From Semisulcospira habei (taxonomy: Eukaryota > Mollusca > Gastropoda > Semisulcospiridae): a DNA stretch of 64,000 bases. This document shows, one piece after another, positions 29,220 to 39,754 of this stretch. The translations under genes and the position numbers were made by a program. The notes below the pieces were generated by a model that was not told the DNA's origin, searched no databases, and saw only the letters and a program-made list of their open reading frames with translations. Positions within the stretch are counted from its first letter, which is position 1. The number at the start of each line of letters is the position of its first letter. The stretch covers positions 179,816,198 through 179,880,197 of the forward strand of contig BTPG01000005.1 in the NCBI GenBank assembly GCA_036245525.1, written 5' to 3'.

Positions 29220-29467
29220 CGTCTTAGACGCTGCCTGGTTTTGAATCAGTCCATTGCCGTTTTTCTTTTGGAATCTGCATTCGGTTTCGCATCATTTGAC
29301 GCAATAAGCAGTGCACCGAGTACAACATGACATTTCTGTCAGCATATCAACTACAAAAAAATAAAAATGTACAATGTTTTAGGTCGGGTTAAAGAATGGA
29401 AAAGCAATGCAAGCTCGTACGTTTGGATTGTGTTTCTCTTCCCGGAGAAGGAAGGTAGAGAATGGGT

Positions 29468-29693
29468 TTAAACCCTTCCTTGCATTGTCGTAAAAAAATT
29501 AACACTACCTTACTGCAGGAGGTATAGATCCTCATGAGCCCCCGCGGTTGCGGGTGCTCATGAGGATCTATGCCTCCCGCTGAAACCACTTTGTATCCAT
29601 TGTTAATGGCGGGGCAGGGAGCGATTTCGCGTCGAATTTACACGGATTTCAGACTGACGTACAGAGTACGGTCAGTGGCAGTGAAGGGGTTAA
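29468..29693 (+). mobile_element. FB-A foldback element, full length
   Basis: TTAA at both ends. Hairpin apex CCCCCGCGGTTGCGGGTG. Right end GGCAGTGAAGGGGTTAA. Confidence 0.86.
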
Positions 29694-29799
29694 TATCTGC
29701 TTTAGGCTAGTTTCCACGCCAGTCTTTTGTTTTCATAGTTTGAAGTCATAGATTCACCATATCTCAGAACGTATCATTACTGTACTGACGAAATGACGC

Positions 29800-29920
29800 C
29801 TTTCAGGCCCCCGATGGAACCTCCGTAATAGTCCCGGCAATGTGGCTTGGCGCCTCCACGTGCTAAGCTATTTTGAACTATCACGGTGGATCCATTTCCT
29901 GAACTGGTAAGTACTCTTTA
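29800..29920. repeat. degraded FB-B/F foldback
   Basis: TGTGGCTTGGCGCCTCCACG and GCTATTTTGAACTATCACGG retain parts of both arms. Confidence 0.45.
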
Positions 29921-30154
29921 TACGACTACGTCATAACTGATATTTTGGACTATAGCGCTTTCAGTGCATTGAGGTCAGTGCGCAGTTTGTTCGGGCTCTA
30001 AGCCTTTTTTGGTGCCAGCCCTAGCACACCATCTGTTAAGGGTGTGTACAACCCACCTTATCGCACATGCGCAGCCGATCAAATCGAGGCTCCCTCACTG
30101 AGTTAATATCCGCAACATCTCTACTGTCTGCCTCTGATGACCCACATTCAACAA

Positions 30155-30220
30155 GTGCATCTGAGAGGCGCACAGACTCTCATAAGCCCCTATAAATGCA
30201 GAGGCTTGCGAGGATATCAG
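30155..30220. repeat. degraded FB-A hairpin
   Basis: GAGAGGCGCACAGACTCTCA and GAGGCTTGCGAGGATATC are weak matches to the two arms. Confidence 0.4.
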
Positions 30221-30389
30221 TGTGCTGCTTAAAACAGTTACGTCTGTATATCTTGCAGATAGGAAGCCCGGCTTCAGAGTTTCAGCCTGCCATTGCTCTG
30301 ATGATCCAAGTTCCGATCTGTTAGGTCTAGTCATTCGGAATGGCCAGTGGATCTCGGTGGCTCTTACACTGACAGCCACTAAAGCCGGG

Positions 30390-30510
30390 GGTGGACCGAC
30401 CATGATACTTCAAGGGTAGTGCCTGATTAGCTTGGCGCCTTTAGGCGCCAAACTAATCAGGCATTACCCATGAACTTATGAACTATCATGGTTGGTCGTT
30501 GCGACACTGA
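30390..30510. mobile_element. FB-B foldback, short ends
   Basis: Arms CTTCAAGGGTAGTGCCTGAT and complement around GGCGCCTTTAGGCGCC. GAACTTATGAACTATCATGG shows a small local duplication in the right arm. TTAA is not seen. Confidence 0.72.
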
Positions 30511-30597
30511 CATCTCCTGAGTATAGTTTTGATAGAGGAACTTCCTGGAAACATTTCGGTTTTGGGAATGTAAACGAGGGAGGGGAGTGTGTATAGG

Positions 30598-30670
30598 GAA
30601 AAGGGGGGGGGACCGGGGGGGGGGGGAGCACGGATTTCGCAGGAAGGGGTGGGGATGGTGGGGTCAATGA
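30598..30670 (+). repeat. G-rich tract
   Basis: Several runs of five to ten G (GGGGGGGG then GGGGGGGGGGG). Confidence 0.85.
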
Positions 30671-30943
30671 GGGGCAGTTGGGTCAACCGCCATATCCGAT
30701 CTAGTCGTTCTGATTACCTCGGAAGACAAAAAGGTGACGGTGACCCTAATTTTCTGACGGTGCACTCGGACATTCCACTAATGGAGGCGGGGATGAGTCC
30801 ATAAGGAAATGAATATAATTATAGGACCCTGTTCTGCATTTAAACATGACAATAAATCAATTAAAACATGAGAACACATGACATATATATTGTAACATTC
30901 GATCAGGTATTTTTTTAGGAACTGGGATCGCAGTTCTGTTAAT

Positions 30944-30944
30944 G

Positions 30945-31027
<83 letters not shown>
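30944..31027. repeat. (AAT)n microsatellite
   Basis: About 27 AAT units with one AAA interruption. Confidence 0.95.
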
Positions 31028-31028
<1 letters not shown>

Positions 31029-31200
31029 TAACTCTATTGCGCAATAATCCCACAAGAAAGGCTCGGAGCGCTTTACATCTACATGTACATAATCTAAGTG
31101 AATACAGTAAAGTACTGACGGCACACAAATACACTCATCCATATGTACACATGCACATTCACACGATTTTGAAATAATAAACATAACACATTTCAAAAAC
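31028..31200 (-). repeat. LINE 3'-end-like segment
   Basis: AACTCTATTGCGCAATAATC and GGCTCGGAGCGCTTTACATC next to an AAT tail resemble the 3' end of the LINE at 10929 (GCGC...GCGCTTTACA). No coding part is recognised. Confidence 0.45.
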
Positions 31201-31259
31201 CTAATAATACATAATATACATATACATGGGAAAACGCAGGTTTATCAAATCATTTTAAC

Positions 31260-31340
31260 TCGTAAACTCGATCCCAGAACTAAATGACTTCCATTCCACA
31301 GAATGGAAATCATTCAGTTCTGGAAGTTAAAGGGTTAAAG
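31260..31340. repeat. short inverted repeat ending GGGTTAA
   Basis: CAGAACTAAATGACTTCCAT and ATGGAAATCATTCAGTTCTG pair around TCCACAGA. GTAAACTCG / AAAGGGTTAA lie outside. A small foldback seen once. Confidence 0.65.
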
Positions 31341-31344
31341 TAAA

Positions 31345-31755
31345 CTTTTTCTATATTCAGTCAGTTTTGTTCTGAGGTATTGTTATTCCTCGCCTGGAGT
31401 ACAAGATGATAGGCCAAGCCTCGCGTGCCCACACAAGCCAAAGCTTTTCGTGGAAAATATACGTGAGCTGCACTAACATCTGTCAGTTTTGACGTCACAA
31501 TCTAGTTTCGCAATGTCTTACCTATAGTTAGAATTTTGTGCAAAGTCAAGAAGCAGTTCTAATTCTTGCGCAAGTTTCTTCAGACGCTTCTTTTAAATCC
31601 TGTTATCATGTCCTCCTGGACCACTTCACAATTTGTCGATCCGCGCGTCCCCTGTTGATTTCAAATCAGGCCACCTTTACAACCAGACGGCACAAAAAGA
31701 ACAATCGCAGATTTAAACGTGAACCATCAACCGCGTGTGCAAGATACGGATAAAA
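31345..31755. other. no recognisable feature
   Basis: Unique-looking sequence. Confidence 0.4.
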
Positions 31756-31764
31756 TTAGGGCTG

Positions 31765-31835
31765 TAAAAGATATTGATCCGTATGAACCCCCCGCAGGTA
31801 GCGGGGGACTCATGAGGATCTATGCCTCTTGCGGA
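31765..31835. repeat. FB-A hairpin only
   Basis: GATCCGTATGAACCCCCCGC and GCGGGGGACTCATGAGGATC around AGGTA. Confidence 0.72.
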
Positions 31836-31839
31836 TGAG

Positions 31840-32080
31840 CAGTTCGGAATGAGTGAGACGGCAAAACGCAAGAGAAATTGCGACAGCGCAGAGAGTTAAA
31901 GGCTGAGTGGGTGTATCTGGATCAAGAGGTGCCAAGTTAATCAGGGATCAGTCGTGCGGACTTGTCGCTGAAGTTCAATCCATTTCTCGCAACATGTATG
32001 CGGATCTAATCAGGCAGTTTTAATCTGTGAAGTATTGCAACTGCGGTTTTTATGCATGCGAGTCTCAAAGTTTGCTAACA
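31840..32080. other. faint FB-B-like words, no gene
   Basis: CAAGAGGTGCCAAGTTAATC and GTTCAATCCATTTCTCGCAA resemble a decayed FB-B. Confidence 0.3.
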
Positions 32081-32085
32081 TCTTC

Positions 32086-32292
32086 TTAACCCATTCACTG
32101 CCGGTTGACGCAGATTGTGTTCTGATATCTTTTGTTCATTGGAGCCCCAGTCGTCCAAGGAACACAGATACAAAGTAGTCTCAGCAAGAGGTCTAGATCC
32201 TCATAAGCCCCCGAAACTGCTGGGGCTCATGAGGATCTATACCTCTTGCACTTGGGTGATGTTCAAGTTTTCTCGGCAGCGAAAAGGTTACG
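32086..32292 (-). mobile_element. FB-A foldback element
   Basis: TTAACCCATTCACTGCCGGT at the left, hairpin GCCCCCGAAACTGCTGGGGC, and CTCGGCAGCGAAAAGGTTA at the right. Confidence 0.82.
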
Positions 32293-32583
32293 ATCCAAGG
32301 GCTTAGAGTAGCTTTCGACTGGACACTCTCGCACAATGGAACTCATGGACAGACTATGACACAGTGCAGTGTTTTTCGTTGGTGTCATTAGAAACAGTAG
32401 CTCATACCTTTCGTGAAAAGACATTTCCCTTCACCAGAAAAAAATGTATCTAGTTTTCCGTGGAACGTCAGCCGGCGTATAGTGATGCGCGCGATACGTG
32501 GCGGGGAAAGAAAAAAAAACAGACCAAAGAGGTGATTGACAAGCGGGCAAAATGCAGAGAAGTATCCAAACGAAGACACAGGT

Positions 32584-32640
32584 ACGCTTAGAAAAGACAG
32601 CTACAACACAAATTGTGTCGTAGCTGTCTTTTCTAAGCGT
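32584..32640. repeat. head-to-head Penelope-like tails (palindrome)
   Basis: Arms 32584-32611 and 32613-32640 (ACGCTTAGAAAAGACAGCTA onward) match at 27 of 28. The arm is the segment next to the hammerhead-like motif at 36940, here in two inverted copies. Confidence 0.72.
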
Positions 32641-32762
32641 GCGTTTTTTCTTTCTTTGGCCGGTTATTCTCCAGCGCAAAAGCATAGGTACTCGTCGCAC
32701 TACATCTGTAGCCGAAGGAGTACGGGCCTTCGTCAGCAACCGATTCCCTCAAAACATGTAGA

Positions 32763-32848
32763 TCCTTTGGCCGTCGGCAGCGCATTTTTTCGAGGCGATT
32801 CCTGAAGGAATCATCTCCACAGAAAGCGCTGCCGGCAGCCAAAGTGTA
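32763..32848. mobile_element. FB-C foldback element
   Basis: CTTTGGCCGTCGGCAGCGCA / AAAGCGCTGCCGGCAGCCAA with apex GATTCCTGAAGGAATC. Ends lack TTAA. Confidence 0.78.
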
Positions 32849-32849
32849 A

Positions 32850-33172
32850 AACATGAAGCTTAGTCCGTCAAAATGACTCATTTTTTGTTGTTGCTATATT
32901 TTTGTTTCGGCGCCTTGAGCTTTTTTTCGAAAGTATAGGCCCCTTAAAATATATTATATTTTCATATCGGTTCAATCATGTCGAAGGTGAGCGACAACAC
33001 CAGGCAATTGAATTCCACTTAGAAAACTAACCCATATTTTTTACACAGCAGAGAAAAGGTTTGCTCAAAACAGACTCTACCCGACCCATACATAAATCTA
33101 CAAGGGGATGGAACGGTTTCGTCGAAGAATCTTTTACTTTTTGCCAATAGTTGGAAGGATACGTGAAATTAC
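32850..33172. other. no recognisable feature
   Basis: AT-rich unique-looking sequence. Confidence 0.4.
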
Positions 33173-33175
33173 ACT

Positions 33176-33230
33176 ATCTACAAGAGGCTTAGATTCTCAT
33201 GAGCTCATGAGAATCAAAGCCTCTTGCAGA
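33176..33230. repeat. FB-A hairpin, apex deleted
   Basis: ACAAGAGGCTTAGATTCTCA joins straight to TGAGAATCAAAGCCTCTTGC through GAGC. The GC-rich top of the stem is lost exactly. Confidence 0.75.
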
Positions 33231-33406
33231 TGGAATGGGGGTGGTCTCTATAATAAACGGCTTCAGGATAGGTGTAGGTTGACTGATCAAGCATTACAAA
33301 TTTCAAGAAGCATCTAAGTGCTAGCAGAACGTGGGCAATTTTGTGATGAGTTTTTCTTCCCAACAATACGCCAAAACACATAGGATCAGAACTACATCTC
33401 ATCGTC

Positions 33407-33478
33407 TTAACCCTTCAACAGTCGGTAGCGTGTTTTGACGAGTTGATTCCAGCAGGAATCACTTCGATCGAAGGGTTA
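33407..33478. mobile_element. FB-C foldback element
   Basis: TTAACCCTTCAACAGTCGGT at the left, apex TGATTCCAGCAGGAATCA. The right end GATCGAAGGGTTA is shortened. Confidence 0.75.
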
Positions 33479-33479
33479 C

Positions 33480-33755
33480 ACATATCGTATGTCGCTTAAG
33501 AATTTCCTAAGAATTTATGTTTGTTTCAACATAAAAATTGTAATCTGTGATCCGTGGAGTCTGAGTTATTCTGAAAGCACACGACGGAAAACAATAAATG
33601 ATTGCAACATTGAAATGCTAAATGTCTAAACATTTGGCGCGATATTGTATGCAAAGTGCTCCCCAGAGAAAGCACTGGTCTAGGAGCACAAAAGGAAAAC
33701 AGAATAAGAAGTGCTGGAAAAGTCTCCAAAAAACTGTACAGTTTCAAGAAAGTCG
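33480..33755. other. no recognisable feature
   Basis: Unique-looking sequence. Confidence 0.4.
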
Positions 33756-33832
33756 ACTGCTGGTTCCGTGATTTTGAAAGAAACAACCGTACCCCCGTAA
33801 GGATCAAAATCACAAACCAGGACACGGCTGAT
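33756..33832. mobile_element. FB-D foldback element, degraded
   Basis: GCTGGTTCCGTGATTTTGAA / ATCAAAATCACAAACCAGGA around GTACCCCCGTAAG. Confidence 0.7.
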
Positions 33833-33834
33833 GT

Positions 33835-34240
33835 GTGGGTGTAATGTTTTAATACTTATTTATATTTGGCATTCGAGAGACAATGCCCATCGTACGGAAT
33901 CAGCTTTGGTTCAAGATGACACCAAAGCTCAAACTAGCCGCACTTTCACGCGGATCAAACTTTCAAAGATCAGAAAACGACTGCATGCTAGTACGTTGAC
34001 GCACAATTCACTCTGTATCGAGGACGCCCGTTTTTATCCCTTTCCCCTGACAGGACAACAAACTTTACGTCAGCTATTCCCGCTGTTTAAAGAACGAAAA
34101 TCACACACTCAAAGAGCCGTTTACGTCAGACACACGCCATCTACCGAGAAAAATATCTAGTGTATCGTGCCGCAGGCTGAAACAGCTTCGCGTTCTGTCG
34201 AGCAAACATGCTAATGGCAGAGGAAAAAGTGCGGGTGGGC
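33835..34240. other. no recognisable feature
   Basis: A 109-codon plus frame (33831-34160) shows no domain. Confidence 0.35.
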
Positions 34241-34243
34241 TGT

Positions 34244-34320
34244 CTGCAAGAGACATAGATCCGCACGAGCCCCCCCCCTGCGACTGCAGGGGCTCATGAG
34301 GATCTATGCCTCTTGCGGAT
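34244..34320. repeat. FB-A hairpin with C run at apex
   Basis: ATAGATCCGCACGAGCCCCC / GGGGCTCATGAGGATCTATG. The apex has a 7-C run then TGCGACTGCAG. Confidence 0.75.
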
Positions 34321-34550
34321 AATAGAGATCTGATGGCAAATTGTAGATGGCCAATCTGATCGCCTGATCAGTATTAGAAATACGGATGTAAATGGCGCTT
34401 AGCTTCGGTAGCAAGAACCCGGAGCCCATACAGCCCTTAAAGCCCGTGAGGATCTATTCTTATAGCAAGCGGAAGACGTTTGCTGGTGTCCTGTCTGGTG
34501 GATATTCTAGGCAATCTCTTAGAGCACCACGGTGAAGTACACTTCGTATT

Positions 34551-34554
<4 letters not shown>

Positions 34555-34642
<88 letters not shown>
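34555..34642. repeat. (CT)n microsatellite 1
   Basis: About 40 CT units with one AT interruption. Confidence 0.95.
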
Positions 34643-34734
34643 CCGGTTCGATCAGCTGGGTCAAATTGCTCGACCTTTTCGTGTCCCGTCTGAATCACCT
34701 CGTGGTGGCAAAGCGTAGCCAACATTACATTACA

Positions 34735-34737
<3 letters not shown>

Positions 34738-34812
<75 letters not shown>
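34738..34812. repeat. (CT)n microsatellite 2
   Basis: About 37 uninterrupted CT units preceded by ACATTACATTACATTTT. Confidence 0.95.
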
Positions 34813-34817
<5 letters not shown>

Positions 34818-34825
34818 CATGTAGT

Positions 34826-35012
<187 letters not shown>

Positions 35013-35167
35013 CTGATGGTGGTGGTGGAGGGGGAGGGGTCTTTTTACTTATATATGTTTTATCTTTTGCTGTATCGTCTGATGTATTTTTATATGTGTA
35101 GAGTAGCAGGACAGTTTGAAAGATAGGTATTGCCATGCCTAAAACTTTTTATCCTCAATAAAAACGT

Positions 35168-35213
35168 TTCATCATCCTCATCCTCATCCTCATCATCATC
35201 ATCATCATCTCTC

Positions 35214-35283
<70 letters not shown>

Positions 35284-35300
35284 CCCCCCCCACCCCCTCC
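35168..35300. repeat. (TCA)n, (CT)n microsatellite 4 and C tract
   Basis: CATCCT and CATCAT units, then about 32 CT units, then a C-rich end at 35280-35300. Confidence 0.95.
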
Positions 35301-35304
35301 TCAG

Positions 35305-35685
35305 ACTTTACGTTTTGCAGGGCTAGAACGCCAGACACGTCTTACGTAGGCATGTCATTTATTTATATACACAGTGCAACGTCACGCAGAGAAGGTCAGC
35401 TAACGGTGATGCTGAACAAAAAATTCTCGACAGACCGAAATATAAGTGGCTGGTGTAAATGAAATGCTGAAACGAAATATCATTTTTTTAAAAAAATAAA
35501 TAATAAATAAATAAATAAATGAAATTTTAAAAAGCGTGTGCTAAACCCACCAGAAATGATTTGTGTTCAATGGTAGACTGTAATGTCATGATTGCCATTT
35601 GTTTTACAGTTCATGTTTACACCAATGTAGACGGTACGCATTTCCTCTATTTGTAGAGTAGTAAAATGTTGCGTAGATGAAATAT
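35305..35685. other. no recognisable feature
   Basis: Unique-looking sequence with a short AAAT run at 35493-35520. Confidence 0.4.
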
Positions 35686-35690
35686 TGTAG

Positions 35691-35985
35691 TAACCCCTTC
35701 CCTGCCACTGTACGTACACTTTTTTTTCTGAAATCTTTGTTTATTCATCGACCGCAAGCCGCAACTGTCCAAGAAACATGGATACAAACTGGTCTCACCA
35801 AGAGGCACAGATCCTTTGGATCCATTAACTTTGATTATCCAAAACCCTTCACTGCCGAGAAAAAGAGAACACCATCCAAGAGACATAGATCCAAAGGATC
35901 CTTTAGATCTATGTCTCTTGGATGGTGTTCTCTTTTTCTCGGCAGTGAAGAGGTTCGGTTAATCAAAATTAAAGTTAATCAGCAT
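35691..35985. mobile_element. FB-A composite: half copy plus snap-back palindrome
   Basis: TAACCCCTTCCCTGCCACTG starts a minus-orientation half copy up to GGCACAGATCCTTTGGATCC. Then arms 35830-35890 and 35900-35975 (TTAACTTTGATTATCCAAAA, CCCTTCACTGCCGAGAAAAA, ACACCATCCAAGAGACATAG) mirror each other closely. In normal FB-A the two flanks differ; here the left flank occurs on both sides. Confidence 0.8.
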
Positions 35986-36340
35986 TCTCTGAAGAAATAA
36001 AATAAAGTATTTACTTTTAATGCAGCTTTACTGAGATATATTTTTTTTTAATGACATTCATGTGTGCTGGAGTGTGATTTTCGACCTAAAGACTGTTTAC
36101 CGTATCGTCCGAACTCACATGCCTCGCGACACGTGTGTGTCTCACCCGTGACATTTCAGGGGCTACATCTTTCCAAGTTTGTCTTCGACTCAATTTCTTC
36201 TCTGATATCTCCCCGCAGGCCGCAGTAGTGTCACGATTCTTTCTCTTTTTTTTCTCCCTCCCCAGGGGTGTGTTGCAAGGGAAAGGGCTGTAGTTTATAG
36301 CATGAAAAAGGAAATATGGCGGACGGGACTGCTGTGCCAA
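35986..36340. other. FB-D single arm, otherwise nothing recognised
   Basis: TGTGTGCTGGAGTGTGATTT at 36061 is one FB-D arm. The rest is unassigned. Confidence 0.35.
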
Positions 36341-36343
36341 ACA

Positions 36344-36344
36344 C

Positions 36345-36378
<34 letters not shown>

Positions 36379-36380
36379 GT
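36344..36380. repeat. (TA)n microsatellite within ACGTATA...TATACGT palindrome
   Basis: About 16 TA units flanked by ACG and CGT. Confidence 0.93.
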
Positions 36381-36476
36381 GTACGGTTTTTCAGAGCGAC
36401 TGGTTATACATGGAAGCCCGTTTTCTTTCTACACAGTAGGCGTTGTTTTGATTTTAGAAGCTGGTCAAGATTGCAA

Positions 36477-36540
36477 GAGTTTGTCGAAAACAGTAGATTA
36501 AAAGCACGGACAAACATACTTGCATGTTGTTCCTGGCTAT
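36477..36540. repeat. FB-I fragment
   Basis: GAAAACAGTAGATTAAAAGC and GGACAAACATACTTGCATGT match one FB-I arm. The second arm is mostly missing. Confidence 0.5.
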
Positions 36541-36863
36541 CAACCCTTTCCCTGCCCCTGGACACATATTTAATTTCCAACACCTTTATTCATTTAACAA
36601 CCAATATTGTGCAGTAACTGCCATTTCTAAGCGTGATTCTTTCTCGGTTGGGTTCTTCTCTGCGTTTTACACGCTTGGCAGCCACTTTTTTTTTATATCT
36701 TGATTTAACAACCAATAGCCACAACCATCCAAGGGACATGGATAGAAATTGATCTCGGCAAGAGTCATTGATCCTCGTGAGCCCTCAGTCGCGGGGGCAC
36801 CTGAGGATCTATACTTCTTGCAGTTTAGATCGTTTGCACTTTTTCGCGGTAGTGAAGGGGTTA
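36540..36863 (-). mobile_element. FB-A element carrying a Penelope-like insertion
   Basis: The left end CAACCCTTTCCCTGCCCCTG, hairpin near 36770-36830 (degraded) and right end CGGTAGTGAAGGGGTTAA belong to FB-A. A 96-bp foreign segment lies at 36607-36702. Confidence 0.78.
36592..36717 (+). mobile_element. 96-bp Penelope-like insert with 15-bp direct repeats
   Basis: ATTTAACAACCAATA occurs exactly at 36592-36606 and 36703-36717. The insert includes ATTTCTAAGCGTGATTCTTT and TTGGGTTCTTCTCTGCGTTT, as at 540-590, and ends with a T run. Confidence 0.75.
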
Positions 36864-36914
36864 ATGCACTTTTTGCGGCAAACGACGTATAGTCTTGACC
36901 TATCTTTGACTGAG

Positions 36915-37060
36915 AAGAACTCAACGGAGAAAGAAACACGCTTAGAAAAGACAGTTACAACATAATTTATTAATATTTCGGGTAAATACCCTTCTTCAGA
37001 ACAGACAAACAAACAAGTATAGAGATCAGTCGCTTCTTATCTTATCAAAGAAGGAATGTG
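36915..37060 (-). repeat. Penelope-like tail with hammerhead-like core
   Basis: The minus strand reads CTGAAGAAGGGTATTTACCC then GAAATATTAATAAATTATG and CTTTTCTAAGCGTG. CTGAAGA, a 4-bp stem GGGT/ACCC and GAAA follow the order of a hammerhead core. No pairing partner for stem III was found upstream, so catalysis is doubtful. Confidence 0.5.
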
Positions 37061-37154
37061 GACAAAACTGAACCCTCAATTCTGCACCCGGAAAAAAGAT
37101 ACATAAGATGGCCACCTCTGGCACCACGATATAGACGTCACAACATTGGAACTA

Positions 37155-37240
37155 TCAACAAAGACATCTGGCCGAAGTCAGCCGCAGTGGGCCCGCGCAC
37201 GGGTGTCCACTGCGGCCGGCTTCGGCCCACTGTGAGCTGT
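37155..37240. repeat. FB-K foldback
   Basis: TGGCCGAAGTCAGCCGCAGT / CACTGCGGCCGGCTTCGGCC around GGGCCCGCGCACGGGTGTC. Confidence 0.7.
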
Positions 37241-37249
37241 CTAGAGTAA

Positions 37250-37810
37250 ACTATTTAGTCTGAGAAGAAAACGCGCCGATATTAAAAATAAAACCCAGTA
37301 GCCTAATTCCAAAAGTAATACAGCCCTCATGGTACCTATCCAATCAGTCATGTTTTTTTTTTTTTTCAATTTGCTGATCCAGTTGCCTATCACTGAATGC
37401 GCCGCCCACCGAGGCACTCTGTTTTACTCTGATCGATTCATGCCGTACTGAAAATCTTTGCAAATCTGTCTACAGATCTCTTGCTTGCTTTCTGGAAGGG
37501 GTCCAAAGAAACCGTATGGTGGTGTGATCTTTATGTAGAAAGAATTAACCAGTATCAGGCCGGTTTCGAGCGGTTCCATCGATCAAAAAAAAAAAAAAAA
37601 AAAGAAGAGAGCAGACATGACCATGATCAGTCCTCAGTACCTTTGAGCTGCAGCCTGGTTCGTTTTAAACAAATAGTAAAAAAAGACTTCAAGCGCACTA
37701 AGCACGTATTAATTACGTGATTTATACAGTCATGCTTTAAAAAAAGTTCATCGACATTTACACAAAATTAATTTACTCGTTAGCTTTCTGCCTCTAGTGT
37801 CAAAGAGTCG
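37250..37810. other. no recognisable feature
   Basis: Unique-looking sequence with T and A tracts at 37352 and 37585. Confidence 0.4.
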
Positions 37811-37816
37811 CATCTT

Positions 37817-38034
37817 TTAACTCATTGCGCCCGAGGTACGAAATACCCACATTTTGGAGTTATCCTCTGAGGACTGCAATTCAATTCAGGAGACAGATCG
37901 ACCATGGTAGTTCAAGGGTGGTGGCAGAATAGCTTGGCGCCTATAGGCGCCAAGCTATTCTGCCACCACCCTTGAACTATCATTGTCGAGCCATATCTTG
38001 CTGTGGTGTGTCGCGGGCAGAACTGACGAGTTAG
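37817..38034 (-). mobile_element. FB-F foldback element, full length
   Basis: TTAACTCATTGCGCCCGAGG at the left, GTCGCGGGCAGAACTGACGA at the right. Arms GGTGGCAGAATAGCTTGGCG and complement are perfect with apex CCTATAGG. Confidence 0.88.
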
Positions 38035-38118
38035 TGCGTAGCGTGGTGTATTTTCTGCAACCTCTGCAACTGGAACCCAACGTGAATAGGACACTGGGTC
38101 AGTTTACATTTCAAAGGT

Positions 38119-38327
38119 TCATCCCTTCGCTGACAGTGAGTGTATTGTTTGTGAAAACTTCGTTAATTAAATGCCAAAAGTCCAAGACATGCAAGGAACA
38201 TGAAGACAAGGAAGCGTTAGCAAGAGGCGTAGATCCTCATGAGCCCCCGCAGTTGCGGGGGCTCATGAGGATCTATGCCTCTTGCAGTTGGATTGGGTTC
38301 AGCTTTCCTCGGCAGTGAATGGGTTAA
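38119..38327 (-). mobile_element. FB-A foldback element
   Basis: CATCCCTTCGCTGACAGTGA at the left, perfect hairpin with apex CCCCCGCAGTTGCGGGGG, CTCGGCAGTGAATGGGTTAA at the right. Confidence 0.86.
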
Positions 38328-38429
38328 CGCTAAACCTGTGTACCCTTCCTTCCTCGTGATAACAACTCCTTTGTTGGACATTCTTTGCCGGACGTTCTAG
38401 ACGTAAGCAACCCGTCCAAGGCGAGATAA

Positions 38430-38575
38430 ACCACGAAAACTCTGACTTGTGAAAGCAGAATGCATGTCCATAATTAGCGAAAAGCGAGATTTTCATTTCT
38501 ATACAATGAAAACCGTGCTTTTCACCCCCCCAAAAATGGACTAGCTGTCTCTTGCCGTAACAGGCAGAACTTTGG
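38430..38575 (-). mobile_element. FB-E foldback element
   Basis: GAAAAGCGAGATTTTCATTT / CAATGAAAACCGTGCTTTTC, followed by a C run and AATGGACTAGCTGTCTCTTG. Confidence 0.75.
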
Positions 38576-38758
38576 CTTGTCACCAGTCCAAACAAGTCCC
38601 AACGTTACGCTATCATGGTCGATCTAAACTACCAGAGGAAATGTGTGTGTAGAAAATATGACCGTGCTACCAGATTTGCAAGACGTACACTGCAATTTTT
38701 TTTTTCATTTCCGTGAAATAGATCATCAAAAGGCTGTCGACATGAAAAGGGCTACAAT

Positions 38759-38840
38759 TTAACCCTTCGGCTGTCGGTAGCGTTTATTGTCGATGTGATT
38801 CCTGTAGGAAAAAAAACGTCACCGAAAGCCGAAGGGTTAA
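38759..38840. mobile_element. FB-C element with A run in the stem
   Basis: TTAA at both ends. CCCTTCGGCTGTCGGTAGCG / AAAGCCGAAGGG. The right half of the stem is replaced by AAAAAAAACGTCACC. Confidence 0.78.
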
Positions 38841-38982
38841 CTGCTTCGCCAGGACTCTCGCTGTGGACAGCACAGACAAAGCCAGAAAATAGCAAGAAAT
38901 TAGTTTGGCATCTAACCAGTCAGGCACTACCAACGAGCTACAAAAATCCAGTACATCTTTCTAATAACAAGCTGTGTAGTGT

Positions 38983-39168
38983 TTAACCCATTCAGCCCTG
39001 ACGCACTACAGCAGGAGATGGGTCGACCATGATAATTCAAGGATAGTGCCAGCTTATCTGGCACTGCCTTTTAATTATCATGGTCGATCCATCTCCTGCA
39101 ACGGGTGCATATCATTAGATGACGCCTCCCAAATTTGGGAAATACGGCCGTCGGGCTGAATGAGTTAA
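38983..39168 (+). mobile_element. FB-B element, short hairpin
   Basis: TTAA at both ends. The stem stops at AGTGCCAGC-TTATCTGGCACT, lacking the GGCGCC top. Ends match 23918 inverted. Confidence 0.86.
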
Positions 39169-39341
39169 AACAAAGCGATAATCGAATGTCTGCAAAGCGG
39201 CCATGTACCAGAGACGGAGAACCTCTGCCTAATTCCTCCTTGGCACAGCCGAGCTCATCGATGTGAACAGCATGCCTAAGGGTAAGATAAATGACAGACC
39301 TTTGCTGGCTTCCGGGCGCACTCTTTCAGTTACAGGCAGCC

Positions 39342-39415
39342 GTCTGCAAGAGGTGCAGATGCTCATGTGCCCCTTCATATGTGGGGACTCATGAGAATCT
39401 GCGCCTCTTTACTTT
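39342..39415. repeat. FB-A hairpin only, degraded
   Basis: GCAAGAGGTGCAGATGCTCA / TGAGAATCTGCGCCTCTT around CCCCTTCATATGTGGGG. Confidence 0.7.
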
Positions 39416-39552
39416 AACATCAACGTCTACATCTTCTTTACATTTTACACGCATCTGTACTTTTTTTTTTAAATCTGGTGTGTGGGTTTTTACTTTATTA
39501 TTATTATATTTTTTAACCTACTGACTATTTTTTCAGTGTCAGACAGCCATCT

Positions 39553-39622
39553 ATTCGAGGCATAGATCCTCATTTACCACTTTTATGTCCGGGGACTCAT
39601 GAAAAGCTACACCTCTTGTCAG
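39553..39622. repeat. FB-A hairpin only, degraded
   Basis: CGAGGCATAGATCCTCATTT / CTCATGAAAAGCTACACCTC around a diverged apex. Confidence 0.6.
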
Positions 39623-39754
39623 TGTCGTTGAGGCATCCAGCATTTTTCGCAGTGTCGATCAGACCAGGTTTCTAGTCAATGATGGGATCGAAAGGTCATG
39701 AGAGAGCTGAGTACTTTAAGTGTGTTCGGGGAGATGTTTCCCATCGGATAGGTC

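Noticed and set aside
30476..30686. Pro-rich minus frames
   Set aside because: Composition artefact of a G tract.
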